A DNA stretch of 64,000 nt, taken from NCBI GenBank assembly GCA_932294295.1, contig OW028586.1:9949790-10013789 (forward strand). Reading direction: 5' to 3'. Of the stretch, positions 54,901 to 64,000 are shown one piece after another. Each line of letters starts with the position of its first letter. Within the stretch, counting starts at the first letter, position 1. A program made the position numbers and the translations under genes. The notes beneath the pieces were generated by a model. That model searched no databases and was not told the origin of the DNA. It saw only the letters and a program-made list of their open reading frames with translations. The stretch comes from Alitta virens (lineage: Eukaryota > Annelida > Polychaeta > Phyllodocida > Nereididae).

Positions 54901-56382
54901 ATAATTTACTGCAAATAACTCAAATACAAAATTTAGAAGGTATTACAATTGTCTTCCTACACTGAAAATTATTTTTCCTGAGGCCTTAGGCTATTTTCTA
55001 GTGCATGGAGCCACCAGTTTTTCCAGTGTCTAGAAGAACTGATAATTGCCATTTTTCACTTAAAAGTTAATCAGTTTTAGCTTACAATTCATTGTCTCTA
55101 TCAAATAAAGTGAAATGTTTTACGATGAATCAGAAGTTACTCGTTGTGACTAATTGACATACAACCGTACAATATAGAATCTGAATCTGAAATTTGAATC
55201 CTGATATTGGACAAGGCTGACATGTTTTAGTGGAAAACAGTTACTGGGAACAGTCATTTAAACACAGTAAAAAGGTCAATCAATTAGTAAAAAGGTCTAA
55301 AACGTTAGTGAAAACTGAAATTTTAGCTGCTTTGCCTGGCAGATAAAATCTGGATCGTACAGGCGGTTTTTATGCTATGAATTGCATAATCAAATAATCT
55401 TGCAGACTTTGGGAAGAAAAGTTAATTCATGGCATCAACATATATTCGTCATCCATTCATTACAAATACCCTATTTGGAATCTCTAAAGTTTTATGATTT
55501 AAAAGTCTTGTCATTTTTGCTTATAGTTCTGCAGAACATCTCTCTGGCCACTTCCCTCACCGAACAAAAAAATAAAAAATAGCCGTGCAAGAACTTTCAT
55601 TTTCATTCCACTGCACCAGCAGGCGTATACTACAGTAGTTTCCTGATTACAGCCCATGTTATACATTTGTTATACCACATTTTTTTATGTTTTTTACCAT
55701 TTTATAAAGACGGGAATGTCACTTTCAGTAGCCCAAAAAGGATTTTGCACGTTTGCACGCACATCGAATGGGCAATATTTTGATGTAAAATTTATTTTCT
55801 TGGTAAATTTCTTATTTGCCTTTTGATGGACTGTCTTGCCAGCACAGTAACTAGGACCAATGAGAATTTTGTCAATGAGACTGCTCTTAATTGTCTCATT
55901 GACAGCATGATTATTAAACTTTTGCAATACAAAATAAATTCTTTTTTAAGGTGGCAATTATCCATTAAGATTTACTTGACCAATTTTTTTGCATGAGACC
56001 AAGTCAGTGATCATATAGAAACGGTACATGCTGCAGAAAGGGGAGCTAGGTCTTGAACATGCCACCAGATGGGGCTACGACCTCTTGACTCCCATTGTTT
56101 TCTGTTGGGGTGAAAATATTTACCCTAAGGAAGACCATGTGACTGCTTCGTGTGCGTTATGATATTCTAATGCCCTCTTCTGGGTGTTTGTATTTGTCTG
56201 GGGAACCCTGATTACTAACTCAGCCCTCTTGAGAGTCCATGACTTCTCTCGGAGCCAGCTATAGCTTATGCATTGGCTTCCTTTGCATCTTAACTGAATT
56301 ATACATTACAACTTTATGAAACTGGCTTGTTAGTTAGGAGCCATGCAAACTAAGCTAGACTGCACGATACAGTTAAGTTTGA

Positions 56383-56653
56383 TACAGTTAGTTTGAAATT
56401 CATAAAATACGGTCGACACTAGCTGTCTTTAGCGAGCTGGGGTCTAAACATACTAAAGCCAGCTGCTTCTGTCCACATCGATAGCTAATAATCGGCTTAC
56501 ATCCATCACCAGATAAATATAAACCTTGGTAAATGTAAGAAATTAATCTAATATATCATAAATATGTACTTTAAGTTCCAGTTTTGAGTAGCCAGCTATG
56601 ACAGCTTTGTCTAGCTTCAATTTGACGGGTCGTTTTTAATTAAACTAACTGTA
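56383..56653. mobile_element. MITE family A copy
   Basis: TACAGTTAGTTTGAAATTCATAAAAT at the left, GGGTCGTTTTTAATTAAACTAACTGTA at the right; interior matches the family. Confidence 0.8.
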
Positions 56654-56694
56654 TGTCTCAAATGTCTGGTCAGAAGCTACGCCAGCTTATATGA

Positions 56695-56895
56695 CCAGCT
56701 GCCGAAGGTTGATGAGATGATGAGATGATAAGACTTGGTGTCCACACCACGTTACACATTTACTCCATTGGTGGGGGTCTTTTACTTGGCTCAGCACAGA
56801 CACCGAGTAAAAGGCACCTCCAATTTAACGTCTCATGCAATCAACATCCATGCAGCTGGGATGTAGCTCATGCACTGCCTGGACTGGGAATCAAA
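56695..56895 (-). mobile_element. SINE copy (family 1)
   Basis: Blocks ACACATTTACTCCATTGGTGG, GGCACCTCCAATTTAACGTCTC and CAGCTGGGATGTAGCTCATG match the family, followed by a degraded box-B-like segment. Confidence 0.75.
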
Positions 56896-56914
56896 TCTGG
56901 GACCTTTATCTAAG

Positions 56915-56940
56915 CATAGAAGTGTAATTACACTTCTATG
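56915..56940. repeat. Perfect 26-bp palindrome flanked by direct repeats
   Basis: CATAGAAGTGTAA pairs with TTACACTTCTATG without spacer. It is flanked by ATCTAAG on both sides. Confidence 0.95.
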
Positions 56941-57128
56941 ATCTAAGCTGGGCAACATGGATTTGACGGATACCTTAACCCAATTTCTTAAATGCTTACC
57001 AAAAAAATCAAAAGCATTTATAATAACCAACCATGTTATCTCGTAACTACCAGTAACCAACCAAGATGTACCACTTAAACTCTATTCAACTCCCTTCTGG
57101 AAGCAACTTAATCCGAGAAATATTTCAG

Positions 57129-58488
57129 GGGAGTTTCCCCGCAGTTCTTGGAGATGCAGTATTGGCAATGGCAACTGTCAAAACAACATTAGGCCAAAGA
57201 CAGCTCCCTGCATCACACCAGTTCTCTTGCATCTTAACTGAAGCTCGTGCTCACCTTGGACAAGCAGTTCGGTGTAATTACATAAGGTGAGCAGCTTGTA
57301 ACTGCGTCGGAATTTGGGAGGAATTCCAGCCAAGCCATTTGGGTATTAAATTTGACATTTTCTGAGAAAATGGAAAACATTGTTATATGAAATCAAAGAT
57401 TTTCAATCACATGATAGTAGTTGTTCACATAGACAACTAAATGTGATATTCAGTCTGTCATTGCAGCCAGTCACCCAGTCAGCTAGTCACTCAGTCAGTC
57501 AGTCAGACGGTCAGTCAGTCAGTCATTCAGCAGTCATAATATATGCAGTCAGGGCCGTCAGTCAGATAGATAGATAAATAGATAGATAGATAGATAGATA
57601 GATAGGAAGGTAGATAGATAGATAGAAAGATAAATAGATATATAGATAGATAGATAGATAGATAGATTGATAGATAGATTGATAGATGGATAGATGGATA
57701 GATGGACAGGGAAACTTCCACCTTCACTCTTATATGCCTTACCATCTGCATATACACAAATGTAGAAAAAGGAATGCTCTGTTTGTATATGATTGGGGAG
57801 ACATGGGGTTTGTCAAGAGTGAGGGAATTCAGGGTGGCTGACAGTTATGTACTTCTCACCCCTAAGGAGGGTAAAAACCTGTGCCTCTCATATCCACTAG
57901 TATCTTGAATATGATACTAGAAAACCCACAAGCAGGTGTATCTCATGCAATAGCATAAAAGAGACCAGAAAGTCATGATATGGCACTGATTGATACTAAA
58001 ACATAAACAAATGCATAAATTGTGTCAGCTGAGTGAGCACAGTGCAAAAAACACTGACTCCAGTTTGTGCTAAGTCAGATAATTCGGATATTGCCACTTA
58101 TTTTTGTAACTGTTGAGACTTTTACAGGTGTTCGGGTGACTGACACTGACTGTATACCCTTCAGTTGCTCATTTCTGGACAGATTAGATAGGTAAATATG
58201 CCTGCCACAAATCACAAGTGTGAAACAGTAAAGAACTGACTTCAACTCCAAATGATGTTGTTGTTTTGCATGTCTGACAACACCACTTGGTGTATTTGGC
58301 GACATGCACAATAATTAAGATATCAGTCAGTCAGTCAGTCAGTTAATCAATCAATCAATCAATCCATTCATCCATCTGCCCTCTATCCATCTATCTATCC
58401 ATCTGTCTATCTATTTATCCATGGACGTAAAAGGGCTTTTACGTCCATGATTTATCTATCCATCTATCTATCTATTTATCTATCTATT

Positions 58489-58539
<51 letters not shown>

Positions 58540-61313
58540 AAGCTCTCTAAGCCTAACCCTTTTGGTAGTTTTCATTCCTTTTTTTTTCTCAAAGTTCTTA
58601 ATTCCCCTCAAGTACCATACCATTAAAGGCAGTACTTAACGCCATTCTTAAGGACCTCGGGGCGTCACCTTACAGAAACAGTGTCCCATAGCCTGAAGAG
58701 TGCTACAAACAATAACAGTGGCATAACAGACTAAGTGCAGTGAGATGGCACCAGGGGGCAGGATAAGCCTATCTGACATCAGGGTTCTAACCCCTACGAA
58801 CCTCACAAGAACCCTAGGAGCTGGGGGAGGGTAGGGATGGGTGTCTCTTTCCCCCAAATAGCATCTAAAACCCCTTTGTGAGGGTAAAGGCATATATTGT
58901 GTATTGAGTCAGTCATCTCTGGATTATGTCACAGGATTGTGGCATAGTGTCTCTTGGGAGAGGTGTCATGACCATTTCTGTGTTTAAAAGTTTGAACAGA
59001 TACCTTAGACATTTTCACTGTCTCATCCACAGGATTCCCTGCACTACGAGAGAATTAATGAATATACACTTAAATGTTCCTGAAATTCTTAGAAGTATTA
59101 TTATTGCTGAGAAAATCTGTCAGATAAGAGGAGGAGCTTGATGTGCAAAAACCTTCCAAATGTGACATGGCTTATTTGTTCTAATAATTCTTCCACAATT
59201 AAGCCAAATTCTATTTTAATTACTGGAGTCCGGGAAACTCTCTTGTGGCCTTACCATGCATGGAGTCATTCTGAATGTCCCTTCCTATTGTTTTTGGTGT
59301 GAAGACCAGTGTAATGCACCCATCAACCATGCTTACAGAAAAAAAAAGAAGAAAAAAGAGAAAAAAAATCATTTAGAATCCTATTGATGGTTTAAATCAT
59401 GTAGCTATGAGACACGAAATAAATGGTGGGATTCTGCTGGACCGTTCCCCTTTGTTTTGCAACCCTCCCTCTTACAGCCACCCTTTTGAATCCACACTTT
59501 GTCCACTAGACCTTGGAATGTGATTGTCAAACAAGGAGTACACAAAGTGACATTTATTATTCTGGGTTTGTCACTACCTTGCTCCATGTTGCTTTTATGA
59601 ACTTCCCATTTGACCTGCCTGATTACTTTATCATGAACTGCCATAGAATTGTAGTATAAATGTCTCAGTTAAAGCTTAAACTTGTATATTGTATACAACA
59701 GCTCTAAATTTCATGGAAGCAGTGAATTTATAACATTTAAGCTGTGTTAGTTTTGTTTTATTACATCGCATAACATTGTCTCATTGCAACTGGTTCAGAA
59801 CTAACATGTCCAAGTGCTATTGGCAGTAGTAATGATGAAATGCTATAGGACCTCTTTATTGTAGCAATACGTGTATAAACATTCAAGCTGACTTTGTATA
59901 TCTTTGTATTAAATCGCCTCACTTCTACTGATATTGTCAGACGTAAGGATGAAATGTTTGCCTCAGCATAGACCCATAGATCAAGGCACCACACATTTGA
60001 TACGTCAATGATTTGGTATAACAGATATATGCATAGTGTAAATCAATAAACTCACTTAGAAACTGATGGCTATAACTAAGAAACTGATGGCTCTAACTTA
60101 GAAACTGATGGCTCTAACTTAGAAACTGATGGCTCTAACTTAGAAACTGATGGCTCTAACTTAGAAACTGATAGCCCTCACTTAGAAACTGGTTGCCCTC
60201 ACTTAGAAACTGATGGCTCTAATATAGAAACTGATCGCTCTAACTTAGAAACTGATGGCCCTCACATAGAAACTGATGTCTCTCCCTCAGTAGATCCCAA
60301 TATCCCCAATATCTCTTTGGTTTACCCATGGAGATATTTTTGTGATATCTTGATCTTAGAACAACACTGCCAACCCTAGATCTCCACTGCCACAGTCTTT
60401 TGACCTGTGTTTTTAGGCCCTAGGTGTGTGTTCCCAGCAGATAATAGTGTTACACTTGCTTAGGGGTAAAAGAGGTGTGAAAATGGTGTCGTAATCGACA
60501 GATGGGTTACATTTTATTTCTATAATTTTAATATTGTTGCTTGTATGATTATCAAGGGCCTGGAGTGATTAATTGATTGATTGATTGATTGATTGATTGA
60601 GCATCTGGCATGTACCGTGGCCATTGAAAAATTGATGTTGACCCAATTAATTGCCTTAGAAAATGTATTTAGGCAGATTTAAATATACAGTTACTTCCTT
60701 AAAATATGGTCGACTCTCATCAGCTGTAGCAGCCTATTCCTGGCTGTCACTTTAACCTATCACCAATGGAAAAATATAAGATAATTAAATTAGATAAGTT
60801 GTCAAATCAGTAAGTACATATGTATGTGCAATCGACATGCACCTGTTCAACAAAAGAATACAGATATGCCAAACTCTCAACTTATGCACCAGATGGTGGT
60901 GCATGTACTTTTAGATCTGGCTTTGAATAGCCAGCTATAGCCAGACAGTTCTATTTGGTGGCAGTATCATCTTATAGCAAAAGGTGTCCAGCTTTGTCTA
61001 GGTTAAATTTTACAGGCCGTTTTTAATGTATATTATACCATTTTCTAATTAAGATGTTTCAGAATTGATAATGATCTCAAATCAATAAACACAAGTTCAC
61101 AACAACGGTATAACTTCTATCATCACATATACTACAGCAATGGCAAAATCTCAGTCTAAAAAGTACGTGGATTGCCAGGTAAACAAATCCAATATTCTAA
61201 CTTGTTTACCCTGCAGAGCACAGGACAAAGCAGACGAGCTCAACCCCTTACTACATATTGTACTGGGCCACCTCCATGCCACAATACCCCATGCAAGGCA
61301 GAAAGTGGATTGA
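57129..61313 (+). CDS. C-terminal two exons of an unrecognised gene (5' part not found)
   Basis: Exon 57129-57286 (after AATATTTCAG, ending in AG|GTGAGC) encodes 52 residues that include a Gly-Asp-Ala-Val-Leu-Ala start and a Leu-Thr-Glu-Ala-Arg-Ala-His-Leu helix. Exon 61217-61313 (after TACCCTGCAG) continues in phase 2 and encodes ~31 more residues ending in TGA. The joined 83 residues are mostly amphipathic helix. No domain was recognised. Upstream exons were not identified, so the start given is the first supported exon. The strict phase match and good splice sites make chance unlikely but do not prove expression. Confidence 0.5.
57460..57715. repeat. GTCA and GATA microsatellites
   Basis: A GTCA-rich run (57465-57535) followed by GATA/GATT tetramers to 57710. 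It lies within the intron of the gene above. Confidence 0.95.
58321..58545. repeat. GTCA, AATC and ATCT microsatellites with an inserted palindrome
   Basis: CAGT and AATC runs at 58323-58365 and ATCT runs to 58541. Within them lies the inverted repeat ATGGACGTAAAAG / CTTTTACGTCCAT with a 2-base spacer (58423-58450). Confidence 0.93.
60053..60280. repeat. ~23-bp minisatellite, about 10 copies
   Basis: Units of CTTAGAAACTGATGGCTCTAA with small variants (GGCCCTCA, GCCCTCA). Confidence 0.95.
60686..61030. mobile_element. MITE family A copy, diverged
   Basis: It begins TACAGTTACTTCCTTAAAATATGGTCGACTCTC and ends ACAGGCCGTTTTTAATGTA. Insertions make it longer than other copies. Confidence 0.72.
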
Positions 61314-61936
61314 CACCTGAGGGTTGCCAGAAACGGAGATATCTACAGCTGATGGTTTCATGGTGCTCCACAGTTTGTTATTCTTGGCCCTTGATATAAT
61401 GTTGCTATTCTTGTACTACAGACACGTGTATTACAATGGGAAAAGAGTGCAGTTTGTTGAGGAGGTGTGGCTTGTGTTGTTGCTTGCTTTGTTGTTTGAT
61501 GTCTTGCTTTGTTGTTTGATTTCTTGCTTGGTTGTGCGTTGCTTTCTTAGATTGCGATCGAAATTGGTGGATTATTAGCTTTCATTCCCATATATAATTA
61601 TATTTACAAATTGGTGTGTTGGTGGATTGGTTGGTTGGTTGATTGATTGGTTGGTTGGTTGATTGGTTGGTTGGACGGTTGGTTGGTTGGTGTGCAGTGG
61701 TTACAACAGACTTTCCTTGAGGATAGTCCATCTTCAAAGTGTTAAAAAAAGAAGAAAGTCTCCTGGAGCCACCACTTGTGAGTTGGCTTGTTGGTTGGTA
61801 ATTTGGTAACTGAACGAGCGAGTGATTGATTGATTGGGACCTTCCAATATCTTCCATCCATGTATTCCACAATTTTATCTCATCAATAAACCCTTATAGT
61901 GAGTAACTTTTCAGAAGGCTGGACTGTCAACCATAA

Positions 61937-62110
61937 GGGTGGGGGCCTAGCTCAGTGGTAGTGTACTGGGCTTCCAACCACTGGGTCCCGGGTTCACTTC
62001 CCAGTCGAGCTTAAGTTGACGGCTGTTACATCCATTGTGTCATTGCCATGGTCCCTGCCTGTCTTAATTAGTCCATCAGGTGCAGAAATACAGGACGTAA
62101 AGCCCTAACT
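61937..62110 (+). mobile_element. tRNA-derived SINE (family 3)
   Basis: GCCTAGCTCAGTGGTAGTG (box A-like) and GGGTTCACTTCCCAGTC (box B-like) lie ~40 bases apart at the start. The downstream sequence is unlike families 1 and 2. No CCA end or proper cloverleaf, so not a functional tRNA. Confidence 0.65.
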
Positions 62111-62190
62111 GTAACCAGCATGTTTTTGAAATTTCATTGCCACAAGCTGATCACTTTCAATTTCAAGACTACCTTATTTCTACTACTTTG

Positions 62191-62513
62191 TAGCTGGGTG
62201 GTCTAGTTGTAAGATGCTCGCCTGCTCCTCTGAAGGACCCGGGTTCAATCCCAGGCCCGGGCAACCTTTCGTGAGCATCATCCCAGCTGGATGTCATTCA
62301 GAGGAGACGTTAAGTCCCTTGAACTCAGTGTCTATGCTGAGGCAAGTAAGAGATCCCATCCATGGGGTAAATGTGTAACATGGGTGGACTCCTTATCTCT
62401 CTCTCTCACCTCATCAATCAACCCTCGATAGTGGCAAGAACTTGCCTTTGCACTTCCCATATCTATCTATCTATCTATCTATCTCTCTATCTACCTATCT
62501 ATCTATCTATCTA
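62191..62513 (+). mobile_element. Full-length tRNA-derived SINE with ATCT tail (family 1)
   Basis: Head: box A-like TGGTCTAGTTGTAAGATGCTC and box B-like GGGTTCAATCCC. Body: CATCCCAGCTGGATGTC, the GAGACGTTAAGTCCCTTGAACTC-type segment, CCATGGGGTAAATGTGTAAC. End: CAACCCTCGATAGTGGCAAG and CTTGCC..CACTTCCCAT, then (ATCT)n. Confidence 0.9.
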
Positions 62514-62858
62514 CTTTTCATAACAATCTTCCTGATTATCAAAAGTCCCTTTGATCAAATCCACAGCCCCAGTGCACCTGACAGTATTTATCCCAGCTTA
62601 GGTAACAATTTCCACATAAGACAATATTACATATGGCTGCCTGAGGCCATCTCTTTGTACATCAAAGAGACTTTTTATTCAGGTGAAAAAGATACAGTAT
62701 TTGCACAAAAAGTCGTATTGCTGATAAAACAAGGCTGAAGGGAAATGCTGTCTTACTATAAGGTGATGCTTACCCAAGAAATGTTATCTTGATGAGATGC
62801 ATTTCACTTAATGCGAGGTATAATTGAGACTATACTCCACCCAGATAATTTTCCTATT

Positions 62859-63060
62859 GTTCTGAGCGGGATATAACCAACGAAAATGTTAGTTACCTCC
62901 CTCCTGAGTGCAAACAGTACCTTAATTGCTTGATAACAGCAGTTTAATTAAACAAACAATCAAACAAATTAGTAAATATGTCTAGTGGAGTATAAGTTAG
63001 TTATATCCCTCTGAAGCCAAAATGTTAGTTAAACTCCCTCCTATTCGGGATATAACTCTT
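62859..63060. mobile_element. Inverted-repeat element, family C, second copy
   Basis: GCGGGATATAACCAACGAAAATG at the left and a matching ATTCGGGATATAACTC at the right, with AATATGTCTAGTGGAGTATAAG in the middle. Same order as 34036-34275. Confidence 0.65.
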
Positions 63061-63253
63061 ACGCATGCAGAGCAATTGTGTTGCTTCATATTCCTGAGTG
63101 TCGTGAGGCTTAAAATTATCTCAAACCCAACTCATGTCAAAGTATTGCAACAATCCTTATTCTTATGTATTTTAATTCCGCTAGGAGTTATGACAATGAC
63201 AACGACAAGAAGACCCCTCTAAGACAATTATATGTCGCTTCTGAGGGGCCACC

Positions 63254-63502
63254 TTAAAATTTTGACATTTTATTTTGGAAATTTGGATTGATGAAATGAT
63301 ATGCACCTAAATTTTGAAATACATAGATATCATGATAAATTAGTGACATTTGGCAAGGACTTTGCAGTGAAACAAATTTGATCACAGATGTAGCAATTTT
63401 TGATGAGGCAAACTTCATCCTAAGAATCGAAGCACTCTGAAGAATACCTATGTTGATAATGAAGAATAAAGGACCCAGAATAGATCCTTGGGGGACTCCC
63501 AC
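63254..63502 (-). mobile_element. LINE reverse-transcriptase fragment
   Basis: A minus-strand frame opens with Gly-Val-Pro-Gln-Gly-Ser-Ile-Leu-Gly-Pro-Leu-Phe-Phe, the reverse-transcriptase motif found also at 44935. The following Asp-Asp box is not recognisable; the rest is decayed. Confidence 0.65.
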
Positions 63503-64000
63503 AGTTTATTTTGGGATTGCTTGAACATATGCCATCTATATCAACATTACTGGTAGCGATTACAGAGACAACTTTTTAATAGATTGTATGATTTGTCTCG
63601 GATGCCATAATAGGAAAGTTTTAGGAGAAATATGTAGTGCCAGGTATATTATAATTATAGTGAAATTTAAAGTTCAGGATACATTATTTGTTTCTAATGA
63701 TGAGGCGATTGAAATAAAATTTGTGTAGAACTAATGTACCTGTCAACCAAATATGAACGGGATCATTAAAATATTGGATACTGATAACTGATACAAGCAC
63801 TTGACATTTAACCTCATCACCTAAATTGCAAAAATAACTTTACTAGTCTCATTTATGAGGCCCATGAAGAGTGATTCAGAAGTAAAATATAATACCAAAT
63901 CCAAGTATCAATGGTCTACATGTGAGGTGGTCTTAATGGTGAATTGGTTAATTCGAGGCTCTCCTGTAGATATTTTCATTAATGTATTGTATTGAATATA

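Larger units (their letters stand above)
51941..57128. other. Host DNA, no firm gene; promoter-like segment near 53750-54010
   Basis: Around 53755-54000 the base composition shifts: GTCATGTGAT (E-box-like), TATCCCAGCATGC (similar to the ZNF143/Staf core TCCCAGCATGC), an ATGGCGGCC at 53905 on the plus strand and a CAG|GTAAGT donor on the minus strand near 53979. This could be the promoter and first exon of the gene whose last exons are at 57129-61313, or of a minus-strand gene. I could not join the exons in phase. A SINE fragment is at 54092-54245 and a MITE family A copy at 56383-56653. Confidence 0.35.
61314..64000. other. Host intergenic DNA, repeat-rich
   Basis: It holds a GGTT-type satellite (61607-61695), two different tRNA-derived SINEs, a family C element and a LINE fragment. 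No gene is supported. Confidence 0.55.

Noticed and set aside
61937..62010. Functional tRNA gene
   Set aside because: Box A- and B-like motifs are present but the stems do not pair as a cloverleaf and SINE body follows directly.
62191..62265. Functional tRNA gene
   Set aside because: It is the head of a dispersed SINE, with the same sequence in reverse at 40470-40544.

Overview
The window is eukaryotic, AT-rich and intron-bearing. It comes from an animal genome, most likely a marine invertebrate; mollusc is only a guess. The reasons are spliced host genes with GT-AG introns, tRNA-derived SINEs, several MITE-like families, LINE reverse-transcriptase remnants, and long GATA, ACAAT and AGT microsatellites. 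No bacterial features, CRISPR array or rRNA were seen.

The main content is one complete Polinton/Maverick (adintovirus-like) element at 3962-22489 (18.5 kb). It is bounded by ~0.73-0.77 kb terminal inverted repeats and an exact 6-bp target duplication (AACACA, 3956-3961 and 22490-22495). It sits inside an older LINE reverse-transcriptase remnant read on the minus strand, with halves at 22496-22960 and 3542-3955. The element carries a compact, overlapping minus-strand block at 16758-11892: a two-TM membrane protein, a chromodomain integrase, a penton-like minor capsid protein, a basic core-like protein, the double-jelly-roll major capsid protein, an FtsK/HerA-type packaging ATPase and two conserved small proteins. 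Protein-primed PolB lies upstream at 21521-16987 and carries two lesions, an in-frame TGA and a short frameshift. The left third is accessory: two RING-like paralogs, a four-exon mucin-like type I membrane protein, two PC4-like ssDNA-binding paralogs, a possible BECR-fold nuclease-like protein, and a 197-bp repeat array that may hold alternative first exons. Several genes have a TATATAAG-type box 33-37 nt upstream of the ATG. No adenain-type protease was found.

The host part (22.5-64 kb) contains a nine-coding-exon PIP5KL1-like lipid kinase gene (29430-36232, +), a secreted protein with three CBM14/peritrophin-A domains (48242-51501, -), the last two exons of an unrecognised small gene (57129-61313, +), and a possible exon cluster at 38.4-39.6 kb. 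The rest is intergenic or intronic DNA holding tRNA-derived SINEs with an ATCT tail, several inverted-repeat (MITE-like) families present in 2-6 copies each, LINE fragments and many micro- and minisatellites.

Within the Polinton, PolB (replication), integrase (insertion), ATPase (packaging), capsid proteins and core protein form the replication-and-virion set expected of this class. The PC4-like, RING-like, membrane and nuclease-like genes are probably host-interaction or expression accessories.
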